DNA from: Treponema sp.
GTDB lineage: Bacteria; Spirochaetota; Spirochaetia; Treponematales; Treponemataceae
Reading direction: 5' to 3'
Length of the DNA: 64,000 bases
Assembly: GCA_017940005.1 (NCBI GenBank)
Contig: JAGAZO010000016.1
Location: forward strand, 1 to 64,000
Below, piece after piece: positions 7,748-15,260 of this stretch (the stretch's first letter is position 1; every line of letters begins with the position of its first letter). The notes under the pieces were generated by a model. It had not been told where the DNA came from, made no database searches, and saw only the letters and a program-made list of their open reading frames with translations. The translations under genes and the position numbers were made by a program.

Positions 7748-9871
7748 ATGAATAAAAAACGTTCTTCTATTCGCATTAAATTAATTGGTATTTTTGGCAT
7801 TTTGCTTTTTGGAGCAGGATTTACTTTGAGCTTCATTGCAATGACCTTTTTCAAAAAAACTTTGAATGAAAAAACGCGGACATATTTCATGGACAAAACT
7901 ATTGATACAGTAGAAGTTATAGATGGCAAAATCGTTGCGTTTTTCCAATTCCTTGAAGGAATTGCCCGAGCGCCTATGCTTCGTAATACTGATATTTCAT
8001 TTCAGCAAAAAAATGAATATCTGAGAGAAGAAGTGGAGTTCAATAGTCAGATACTAGAACTTGACGTAACGGACACACAGGGAATCCGTCATCTATCTGA
8101 TGGAAGTACTATTAATGTTCAAGATCGTGCGTGGTTTCAATCTGCGCTTCAGGGAAAAAACTTTTTTTCAGAACCGCTGTTTTCGCGTGTATATAAAGAC
8201 ACAATGATTGCTGTATTGGCAGTTCCTATTATAGACAACGACCACAATGTTATCGGCATCCTTGCTGCAAACATTGACGGCTTTTGGCTTTCAAATCAGA
8301 TTAAAGATATAGTCATTGGAGAGACAGGGCAGTGCTACATATTGGGAGCGACAGGAACATATATTGCAGATAAAACTATTGATTTTGTATACAGGCAATA
8401 CAACACAAATGAGGCGGTAAAAACGGATGCATCGTTGCGAAACTATGCTGATTTAGATATGAAAATGGTGCGTTCGGATACGTCTGAAATTCTCTTTTTG
8501 ACCACACAAGAGAATCGATATATTACGTGCTTTGCAAAACTGAATACGACAGGCTGGACAGTATGCATTAGTGCACCTGTAGACGAATTTTTTGGCGTTA
8601 TACAAAAGCTTCGAGTGTCTTTATGGAGTGTTGGCTTATCGATATTGTTTACATGCCTTGTCATCAGTTTTGTTACTGTGCGCACAGTTGTAAAACCTAT
8701 TCGCGTTGCTACAAGCGCTTTAAAAGACATTGCACAAGGAGAAGGCGACTTGACAGTGCATCTCCCTGTATACGGTAATGATGAGATTACCGATTTGTCT
8801 GAATATTTTAATCAGACAATTGAAAAAATCGGTTCATCGATTAAATCTATCGGCAACAACGTAAACGACATGCAGCATATTGGCGCAGAGCTTGCAAGCA
8901 ACATGACTGAAACGGCGAGCGCCATATATCAGATAAACGCCAATATAGACGGAGTGAAAGAGCACACAATATCGCAGGCTGCGAGCGTGACGGAAACAGT
9001 TGCCACTGTTGAAGAGATTATCCGCACGATAAAGCAGCTGAATGGAAGCATCGAAAATCAATCTGCAAGCGTGGCTGAGTCGTCTTCGTCTATAGAGCAG
9101 ATGATTGCCAATATCAGTGCCATAACGGTGCTGCTCATGGAAAACGCCGAGCGGATACAGGCAGCGTTTGAACAGGCTGAGAATGGAAAGAACAATGTAC
9201 GAATGGCGAACGAAATTGTAGCGCAGATTGCCGAGCGTTCAGACGCACTTTTTGAGGCGAGCAAAGTCATTCAGAATATCGCTGAACAGACGAACTTGCT
9301 GGCGATGAATGCTGCGATTGAAGCTGCTCATGCAGGAGAAGCTGGCAAAGGTTTTGCCGTTGTCGCAGATGAAATCCGCAAGCTTGCCGAAGAATCGAAC
9401 ACACAGGGTAAACAAATTGGAAATGTTATAAAAGAGTCATTGCAAATCATCAATAGGATAACAGAAGCTGGAACTAGTTCAGAAGAGGTATTTGGGCACG
9501 TATATGATTTAATTCACGAAGTGTCTGTGCAAGATGCTAAAATCCTTGAAGCAATGCAGGAACAGGAGCACGGTAGCAAGGAAGTGTTGGTTGCAATCAA
9601 AAACATCAACGATGTGACGCTGCAAGTTCGGGACGGTTCTGCAGAAATGCTCAAAGGAGGAGAAACTATTGCAACAGAGATGACTCGCATAGATGAAATG
9701 ACGCGCGTTATCACTGACAATATGAATGAGATTGCGTCAGGCGCTGCGCAAATCAATACTGCGGTAGAAGGAGTGAGCATAATAGCGGAGAAAAACCGTA
9801 CAAGCATAGAGAACTTGTCAGGTGAGGTTGGCAAGTTTAAATGCGGGGGGGGGGGGGTATCAAAAGCATGA
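7748..9871 (+). CDS. Methyl-accepting chemotaxis protein (dCache), ending in a poly-G tract
   Basis: 707 residues from the ATG at 7748 (AAGAAGG six bases upstream; the TTG at 7742 is too close to it). It is a transmembrane chemoreceptor signalling through CheW/CheA to the flagella. Order: TM1 at about residues 10-32, a periplasmic dCache sensor to about 285, TM2 at about 292-312, HAMP to about 365, then the coiled-coil signalling domain with tip [20 protein letters not shown] and [12 protein letters not shown]. The protein matches the second receptor of this window (59958-62060) up to E-V-G-K-F-K. There the paralogue stops after one more Val, whereas this gene reads Cys-Gly-Gly-Gly-Gly-Val-Ser-Lys-Ala from 13 consecutive G and then stops. 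A CZB domain follows in another frame. Confidence 0.93.
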   Translation: MNKKRSSIRIKLIGIFGILLFGAGFTLSFIAMTFFKKTLNEKTRTYFMDKTIDTVEVIDGKIVAFFQFLEGIARAPMLRNTDISFQQKNEYLREEVEFNSQILELDVTDTQGIRHLSDGSTINVQDRAWFQSALQGKNFFSEPLFSRVYKDTMIAVLAVPIIDNDHNVIGILAANIDGFWLSNQIKDIVIGETGQCYILGATGTYIADKTIDFVYRQYNTNEAVKTDASLRNYADLDMKMVRSDTSEILFLTTQENRYITCFAKLNTTGWTVCISAPVDEFFGVIQKLRVSLWSVGLSILFTCLVISFVTVRTVVKPIRVATSALKDIAQGEGDLTVHLPVYGNDEITDLSEYFNQTIEKIGSSIKSIGNNVNDMQHIGAELASNMTETASAIYQINANIDGVKEHTISQAASVTETVATVEEIIRTIKQLNGSIENQSASVAESSSSIEQMIANISAITVLLMENAERIQAAFEQAENGKNNVRMANEIVAQIAERSDALFEASKVIQNIAEQTNLLAMNAAIEAAHAGEAGKGFAVVADEIRKLAEESNTQGKQIGNVIKESLQIINRITEAGTSSEEVFGHVYDLIHEVSVQDAKILEAMQEQEHGSKEVLVAIKNINDVTLQVRDGSAEMLKGGETIATEMTRIDEMTRVITDNMNEIASGAAQINTAVEGVSIIAEKNRTSIENLSGEVGKFKCGGGGVSKA
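9845..9857 (+). repeat. Homopolymeric tract of 13 G, probable phase-variation switch
   Basis: Thirteen consecutive G within the last codons of the chemoreceptor gene, by far the longest homopolymer G/C run in the window. Runs of this length slip during replication. With 13 G the receptor stops at 9871. With 12 or 15 G (any count of 3n) the frame runs directly into the CZB frame and stops at 10253, giving about 834 residues. With 14 G it ends after about 13 further codons. Treponema pallidum is known to use variable poly-G tracts. The count could also be affected by sequencing error. Confidence 0.75.
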
Positions 9872-10253
9872 GCGTGCAAAAGATGGTGAAACAGTAATAG
9901 ATTTGAATAACGTTATAAAAAAGCATGTTGAATGGAGAATCAAGTTGCGAAACGCGATTGCAATGCATCAAAAGCTTGATATGAAAACGATAGCAACAGA
10001 CGATGCATGTGAATTTGGGAAATGGTTGCATGGTCCTGCAAAGTTGCAGTACGGCAATCTGTCGAGCTACAAGAATTGTCTGCACAAACATGCAATTTTT
10101 CACAAAGAGGCAGGGGCTGTTGCCGCCATAATCAACGCAGAGCAATTTGCAGAAGCAGAAGCACTGCTCAATCACCCCGACACCGCTTTTTGCAAAGCCT
10201 CAAACGATGTTGCTACTGCCATTAACGCAATGAAAAAAGAAATAGGTTTGTAA
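9858..10253 (+). CDS. CZB zinc-binding domain, out-of-frame C-terminal extension of the chemoreceptor
   Basis: 131 codons open from the base after the poly-G tract. It reads as a chemoreceptor zinc-binding (CZB) domain. Counting the Tyr at 9858 as 1, the four ligands are His23 (in H-V-E-W), Cys51 (in C-E-F-G-K-W-L), and His78 and His82 (in H-A-I-F-H). The order and spacing match those I recall for E. coli DgcZ (H22, C52, H79, H83). CZB domains bind zinc tightly and tune signalling in response to zinc or hypochlorite. There is no ribosome-binding site or good start codon, so it is almost surely meant to be made as a fusion with the upstream receptor. In this sequence it is silent unless the G tract slips or the ribosome shifts. 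Confidence 0.8.
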   Translation, partial: YQKHERAKDGETVIDLNNVIKKHVEWRIKLRNAIAMHQKLDMKTIATDDACEFGKWLHGPAKLQYGNLSSYKNCLHKHAIFHKEAGAVAAIINAEQFAEAEALLNHPDTAFCKASNDVATAINAMKKEIGL

Positions 10254-10301
10254 TCGAGTAGACCATAGCATTTATTTTTGCAATGTGGTACGCTGTGCGG
10301 T

Positions 10302-11387
10302 ATGACAGAAATTGCGTATTCAGATATAGGCGGCACGTATGAAGCCGCGCTTGCAAAGAGCCGCGAGATTGAAAGCGGAATTGCGTTACATCCGAAACAA
10401 TTCCGCATGCTCACGGGTGACCGTCCGACGGGGCGGCTGCACATCGGCCACTATTTTGGCTCGCTGCAAAACCGCGTGCGCCTGCAAAATCTCGGCGTGC
10501 CGGTGATGATTTTGATTGCCGACTATCAGGTGCTCACCGACCACGACGCATACGACCAGATACGCGAGAACACCAAGCAGCTGGTCATCGACTATCTTGC
10601 CGCGGGGATAAAGCCGAGCAGCGACGTGATTATCTATCCGCACAGCTACGTGCCTGAATGCAATCAGCTCATGCTGCCGTTTTTGACGCTCGTGTCAAAC
10701 GCGGAGCTTATGCGAAATCCCACGGTAAAAGAGGAGATTCAAAGCGCGGGGCTGAACAGCGTCAACGCGGGCATGTACACGTATCCGGTGCATCAGGCGT
10801 GCGACATTTTATTCTGCAAGGCGAACGTAGTGCCGGTAGGAAAAGACCAGCTGCCGCATCTGGAAATCACGCGGACGATTGCGCGCAGATTCAACGAACG
10901 GTACGCACAAAAGCAGCCGGTGTTTCCGGAGCCGTACGCGCTTCTTTCAAAAACGCCCGACATCAAAGGGCTTGACGGCAGCCAGAAGATGAGCAAAAGC
11001 CGCGGCAATGCGGTCATGCTGTCAGCGAGCGAAGATGAGACTGCCGCGCTCATCAAAAAGGCGAAGACTGACGCGGAGCGCACGATTACGTACGAGCCGC
11101 ACCGCCGCCCGGAAGTGGCAAACCTTTTGATGCTCATCTCGCTGTGCACGGGAGCGGCGCCTGAAACCATCGCGGCGCACATTGGCGATGGCGGCGGCGG
11201 CGCATTGAAAGCGCTGCTCACGGAGGCGCTCAATGAGGCGCTCCGCCCCTTGCGCGAGGAGCGGAAGCGTCTTGAAAAAGACGACGCGTACATCAGGCAG
11301 GTGCTGCTCGACGGCATACAGGCGGCGCGCAACATCGCTTCAGAGACGCTCGACGAAGTGCGCTCCGCCATGAACATGGGAATATGA
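10302..11387 (+). CDS. trpS: Tryptophanyl-tRNA synthetase
   Basis: 361 residues from the ATG at 10302. The frame is open eight codons further to a TTG, but that extension has no ribosome-binding site. A class I synthetase that charges tRNA-Trp in the cytoplasm. It shows the ATP motifs H-I-G-H (in RPTGRLHIGHYFGSL) and K-M-S-K-S (in DGSQKMSKSRGNAVML), plus the Trp-pocket stretch with YPVHQACDILF. The N-terminus is about 30 residues longer than in compact TrpRS, so the true start could be internal (ATG at 10407). Codon use is more GC-rich than the preceding receptor gene. Confidence 0.93.
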   Translation: MTEIAYSDIGGTYEAALAKSREIESGIALHPKQFRMLTGDRPTGRLHIGHYFGSLQNRVRLQNLGVPVMILIADYQVLTDHDAYDQIRENTKQLVIDYLAAGIKPSSDVIIYPHSYVPECNQLMLPFLTLVSNAELMRNPTVKEEIQSAGLNSVNAGMYTYPVHQACDILFCKANVVPVGKDQLPHLEITRTIARRFNERYAQKQPVFPEPYALLSKTPDIKGLDGSQKMSKSRGNAVMLSASEDETAALIKKAKTDAERTITYEPHRRPEVANLLMLISLCTGAAPETIAAHIGDGGGGALKALLTEALNEALRPLREERKRLEKDDAYIRQVLLDGIQAARNIASETLDEVRSAMNMGI

Positions 11388-11573
11388 GCAGCGGGCGTTT
11401 AGCTTGTGCTGTGCGCGCGGGCGACACCGTGTATATGTACATGAGCGCGCCCGTGCCTGCTGTGCGTGTGGTTGTTGCGTGCAGCAGGCGGTGCAATTTA
11501 TTTAAAGCATAAAAAACGCGTAAAAACGTACATCACATGCGATATATATAGTGTGAAGTATTTCTTTTTTGCA

Positions 11574-12326
11574 GTGAAACAGCATGCAGCGCATGCTGTA
11601 CGGTCGTTGCTTTCGCTCATGATGGGCGGCACTGAATGCGTTGTATGCGGCGCACAATCTTGTTCTTTTTCTGTGTGCAGTTCATGCAGGAAAAAATATT
11701 TTACGTTTTCTCTTTGTGTTGGGGAAGAGCGGTGCGCCGTGTGCGGTAGAGTGCTCGTGTCTGAACATGGCGTGTGCATGCAATGTAGGCGTGAAAAAGT
11801 GCTTGAGCATACCGACACTGTTCTTCCTCTTTTTTCATACCGTTTGTGGAACAGTATGCTTTTGTTCCGCTGGAAAATAAATGGAGAGCGTGCGCTTTCG
11901 TCATTTTTTGCAGAACAGATTGCGCTTGCGCTCAAAGCACTTCCAGCGTTTGACGCAGTTGTGCCCGTGCCGCCGCGTCCAGGTAAAATTCGCAAAAAGG
12001 GCTGGGATCAAATTGAAGATATATGCAGCTTTCTTGAATCACATTATCGGATTGCAGTGTGCAGAATGCTTGCGCGTAATTCAAAGGACGAGCAAAAGAC
12101 GCTTGACAAAAACAGGAGGCTTGCTACAGCGAAAAGGTCATATTCTGTAAAAACTGGCAGCTGTTTAAAAAAAGCGCTGTATGCGACAAACGGTATTATG
12201 CCGCGCGCTGTATGTCTCATTGACGATGTACTGACAACTGGAGCCACAATTGAAAGTTGTGCATCTGCTTTGACATTGGCAGGCGTGGAACATATTCATG
12301 CAGTAACATTATTCATAGTTGATTAA
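11574..12326 (+). CDS. ComF family phosphoribosyltransferase-like protein
   Basis: About 250 residues from a GTG at 11574; the start is uncertain, as the frame is open back to 11466 and no start has a clear ribosome-binding site. The N-terminal double zinc-finger region has paired Cys (C-V-V-C-G, C-S-S-C, C-A-V-C-G, C-M-Q-C). The C-terminal phosphoribosyltransferase fold has the PRPP loop V-C-L-I-D-D-V-L-T-T-G-A-T. ComF proteins act in handling incoming single-stranded DNA in competent bacteria; spirochaetal members have no proven role. It stands alone between trpS and cheW. Confidence 0.82.
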   Translation: MKQHAAHAVRSLLSLMMGGTECVVCGAQSCSFSVCSSCRKKYFTFSLCVGEERCAVCGRVLVSEHGVCMQCRREKVLEHTDTVLPLFSYRLWNSMLLFRWKINGERALSSFFAEQIALALKALPAFDAVVPVPPRPGKIRKKGWDQIEDICSFLESHYRIAVCRMLARNSKDEQKTLDKNRRLATAKRSYSVKTGSCLKKALYATNGIMPRAVCLIDDVLTTGATIESCASALTLAGVEHIHAVTLFIVD

Positions 12327-12339
12327 AGTTGTGCGAGAG

Positions 12340-12368
12340 TTGTCAAAACTGTAAATATAGTATATGAT
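12340..12368 (+). promoter_or_regulatory. Sigma-70 promoter of cheW
   Basis: TTGTCA at 12340-12345, 17 bases, TATGAT at 12363-12368, ending 28 bases before the cheW ATG. Confidence 0.6.
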
Positions 12369-12396
12369 ATATGTATCAGTTTTTTAGGGGCATAGT

Positions 12397-12873
12397 ATGG
12401 CTGGTGAAGATTCTCAATTTCAACTCGTAACATTTCAACTCGGCGACGAAGTATACGGTGTAAATATTATGGACGTAAAGGAAATCGTAAAAATACAGGA
12501 AGTGCGCCCAATACCGAATGCTCCGTATTATGTTGAAGGAATAATCAATTTACGCGGTGAAATAATCCCAATAATAGACTTGCATAAACGATTCCGTATC
12601 AAATCGGTTGAAGATGATGAATATGCAGATTTTGAAAGTGGCTTTATTATTTTGAACATTGAAGGAAATAAAATAGGCATTATCATCGACAGGATTGCGC
12701 GTGTTGTTACAGTGAGTATGGAAGACATAAAAGAGCCGCCGCAGATGCTCAGTGGAATAGGCTCCGAGTATATTCAAGGCGTAATCCGTACTGAAAATGG
12801 CGGTTACCTCATTATGCTTAATATCCGTAAACTGTTCAATCCGAAAGAATTGCAAAAAATTGTTGATTTTTAG
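12397..12873 (+). CDS. cheW: Chemotaxis coupling protein CheW
   Basis: 158 residues, standard length. CheW is the cytoplasmic adaptor between chemoreceptor tips and the CheA kinase. The whole protein is one CheW beta-barrel domain, with F-Q-L-G-D-E-V-Y-G-V-N-I at the start, the conserved P-N-A-P-Y-Y-V-E-G-I-I-N-L-R-G-E-I-I-P-I-I-D-L core (residues about 46-68), and the second barrel ending in N-I-R-K-L-F. AGGGG lies before the ATG. It is monocistronic, with its own sigma-70 promoter, and is followed by a repeat array that probably terminates transcription. Confidence 0.95.
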   Translation: MAGEDSQFQLVTFQLGDEVYGVNIMDVKEIVKIQEVRPIPNAPYYVEGIINLRGEIIPIIDLHKRFRIKSVEDDEYADFESGFIILNIEGNKIGIIIDRIARVVTVSMEDIKEPPQMLSGIGSEYIQGVIRTENGGYLIMLNIRKLFNPKELQKIVDF

Positions 12874-12950
12874 TAGATGCAGCAAATTATTCCCTAAACT
12901 GCAACGACGAGCGAAACATCAGTTTCGGGAGTTGTTGCAGTGGTGCGCGT

Positions 12951-13344
12951 GAGCGCGCAATAAATACGCGAGTTTTCGTGAGAAAACTCGAAATTAAAAA
13001 CACCGCGCCATTTTAGCGGTGTTTTTAAACATTCCTTAATTTTGAACAGTGAACGATTTTTCAAAATCGGAACTGTTCAAAACCGCGCGGTCGCAATGCA
13101 ATGAGAGCGCGCAATAAATACGCGAGTTTTCGCAAGAAAACTCGAAATTAAAAACACCGCGCCATTTTAGCGGTGTTTTTAAACATTCCTTAATTTTGAA
13201 CAGTGAACGATTTTTCAAAATCGGAATTGTTCAAAACCGCGCGGTCGCAATGCAATGAGAGCGCGCAATAAATACGCGAGTTTTCGTGAGAAAACTCGAA
13301 ATTAAAAACACCGCGCTATTTTAGCGGTGTTTTTAAACATTCCA
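12951..13344 (+). repeat. Tandem array of a 154-bp palindromic repeat (about 2.6 copies)
   Basis: The string GAGCGCGCAATAAATACGCG begins at 12951, 13105 and 13259 (the second and third differ by at most a base), an exact period of 154. Each unit holds three inverted repeats. In copy one they are 12969-12977 with 12982-12990 (9 bp); 12996-13006 with 13016-13026 (11 bp, A-rich before and T-rich after, the form of a bidirectional terminator); and 13040-13049 with 13073-13082 (10 bp, containing a smaller hairpin). Copies differ by only a few bases. Related copies occur at 62249-62404 (same strand), 41160-41216 (inverted) and, in part, 34181-34223. Confidence 0.9.
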
Positions 13345-13359
13345 TAATGTCAGGCAAAG

Positions 13360-14400
13360 ATGATTCGCACATATAGTACAACTATCAGACGTAAAGAAAT
13401 GGATGCTGTGCTCACTTGCATGGTAGATGAAAAAATTGGTCCGGGAGAGCTCAACGAGCGTTTTATTCAATCGGTAAAAGAATTTTTCAAATGCGATGGA
13501 GCTGTAGCATTTAGAAGTCCTGCTATTGCGCTAAAATATGCGCTTTGTGCGCTCGATGTCTCGCACGATACTGCTGTCATGATTTCTGCACTTGCACCTG
13601 CATGGCAGATTTCTGCAATAGAAGATTTTGGATGCAAAGCGCTTGTGCTCGATGTCGATGAATCGACAGGATTAGTCACTGCTGACATCGTTGCTGATGG
13701 CATGAAAAATGGCGGACGCATTCTCTTGCTCCATGAGTCAAATGGCATCATGCCCGATATGGATTCGCTTGTGCAACTGAATATTCCAATTATTGAAGAT
13801 ATTTCACAGAGTGCAGGTGCGTCAACCGTTCAAGCGGCAGAAAACGAACATGCTCGCACAGCCGGCGTATTCGGCACATTTGCAATTCTCGGTCTTGAAG
13901 AACACGATGTCGTTACTGCAGGCGGCGGTGCGGTGCTCATGGCGAGCAATAGGCGCGACTGGATGCCACTCAAAAAATATACTGACGAAGCGCCGCTTAC
14001 AGACTTGCTTCCTGACTTAAATGCGGCGCTTGCATGGGTTGAGCTCAAGGAGTTCAAGCGCAACGAGGCAAAACGTAAAGAGGTGTTTGCATTGTTCCAA
14101 CGTTCATGTATGTCTGGCAGGCACAGAATTCTCGCACGTGATGCAGATGCTTCCACGTTCAGTGCGTTTCCGCTTGTGCTTTCGAGCGCGTATAAAGACG
14201 TAAAGCACTATGCTGAACGCAAGGATATTGAAATCCGTCTTGCGTTTGAAAACTCTGTAATAGCTTTGCGTGATGAGCTTTCATCTTCATGCATTCATGC
14301 AAAATCACTCTTTTTGCGTTGTGTTTTGTTTCCATTGTATCCACGTCTATCAAAAACAGAAATTGAGAAAATTGTTAAAGTGCTCGGCACATTGCCGTAA
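13360..14400 (+). CDS. DegT/DnrJ/EryC1-type aminotransferase fold, catalytic lysine absent
   Basis: 346 residues. The fold pattern of sugar aminotransferases is clear: a GPG-x-x-x-E-x-F start, A-F-R-S-P-A-I-A-L near residue 50, I-I-E-D-I-S-Q-S-A-G at about 142 (P-L-P phosphate/ring region), and V-V-T-A-G-G-G-A-V at about 187. In active members the last motif is preceded by the Schiff-base Lys two to six residues after Ser-Phe; here the aligned position is His (L-E-E-H-D-V-V-T). The protein is thus unlikely to be a transaminase and may be a binding or regulatory relative. It lies 11 bases before nadK, in what I recall as a conserved treponemal order with cheW and recN. Confidence 0.7.
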   Translation: MIRTYSTTIRRKEMDAVLTCMVDEKIGPGELNERFIQSVKEFFKCDGAVAFRSPAIALKYALCALDVSHDTAVMISALAPAWQISAIEDFGCKALVLDVDESTGLVTADIVADGMKNGGRILLLHESNGIMPDMDSLVQLNIPIIEDISQSAGASTVQAAENEHARTAGVFGTFAILGLEEHDVVTAGGGAVLMASNRRDWMPLKKYTDEAPLTDLLPDLNAALAWVELKEFKRNEAKRKEVFALFQRSCMSGRHRILARDADASTFSAFPLVLSSAYKDVKHYAERKDIEIRLAFENSVIALRDELSSSCIHAKSLFLRCVLFPLYPRLSKTEIEKIVKVLGTLP

Positions 14401-14411
14401 TCAGAGGCAGC

Positions 14412-15260
14412 ATGGAAAAGTGTCTGATTGTTACGAATATTTATAAAACCGAATCAAAGGCGCTCGGACACAAAATTGCGCAGTTTCTGCATGGGCGCGG
14501 CATAGATGCTTTGTTTTATGAATTTGACGGCACAGCTCGCGTCGTTGGCAATTATTTTGAAAAACAAGATTTTGTGATAACGCTTGGTGGCGATGGCACA
14601 GTGCTTTTTGCTGCGCGCAATTGCGTGCGTTTAGGGATTCCTGTTTTTCCTGTCAATCTTGGAGAATTTGGTTTTATCGCAAGCATTGAAAAAGATGCAT
14701 GGGAAATGCCACTGAAACGCTTTCTTGAAGGCTGTGCATATATTGAAGAGCGCAACATGATTCAAGCTGCCCTTATAAGCAGTTCAGATCGCACATTTTC
14801 TGGCTGCGCGCTCAACGACATAGTTATCAGCGCGGAAACTGCCGCAAACGCCATCTCTTTCGATGTATCATATAACTGCATGCCGTTGGGCACTTTCAAA
14901 GCGGACGGCATTATTGCAAGCACTGCCACCGGTTCAACAGCATATTCTGCTTCTGCAGGCGGCCCAATCATTGACCCTGACCTTGATGCAGTTGTGCTTA
15001 CACCAGTAAACGCATTTTCTTTGTCAAGCCGTCCACTCGTGCTCAGTCCCGCGGGTGAAATCAGCATTACAATTTTGCCATCGCGGGATAAGCGTGTCAT
15101 TCTCACTGTAGACGGACAGAAACCGTTTCTGCTTGAAGTAGGCGACTGCATAAAAATCAGAAAGATTGAACGAAAATTAAAGCTTGTCGGCTGCACTGCC
15201 GAGCAATTTTACGCTGCCTTACGTTCAAAACTCAATTGGTCTGGAGGACCTCATGCTTGA
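14412..15260 (+). CDS. nadK: NAD kinase
   Basis: 282 residues. It phosphorylates NAD to NADP with ATP or polyphosphate in the cytosol. Shown by I-T-L-G-G-D-G-T-V-L (GGDG motif, about residue 58), the N-D-I-V-I-S motif near 137, and T-G-S-T-A-Y-S-A-S-A-G-G-P-I at about 172, all in family order. It starts 11 bases after the DegT-like gene. Its last eight bases overlap recN, so nadK and recN are probably translationally coupled. Confidence 0.93.
   Translation: MEKCLIVTNIYKTESKALGHKIAQFLHGRGIDALFYEFDGTARVVGNYFEKQDFVITLGGDGTVLFAARNCVRLGIPVFPVNLGEFGFIASIEKDAWEMPLKRFLEGCAYIEERNMIQAALISSSDRTFSGCALNDIVISAETAANAISFDVSYNCMPLGTFKADGIIASTATGSTAYSASAGGPIIDPDLDAVVLTPVNAFSLSSRPLVLSPAGEISITILPSRDKRVILTVDGQKPFLLEVGDCIKIRKIERKLKLVGCTAEQFYAALRSKLNWSGGPHA

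Noticed and set aside
7742-7750. TTG at 7742 as start of the first chemoreceptor
   Set aside because: It abuts the AAGAAGG ribosome-binding site; the ATG at 7748 has correct spacing.
9822-9858. Independent GTG start for the CZB frame at 9822
   Set aside because: No ribosome-binding site, and it would begin inside the receptor coding sequence and the G tract.
10793-11377. 194-codon minus frame opposite trpS
   Set aside because: Ser-rich shadow of a GC-rich gene with no start signal.
12951-13344. CRISPR-like array
   Set aside because: The repeat unit is 154 bp with no distinct spacers, and no cas genes lie nearby.
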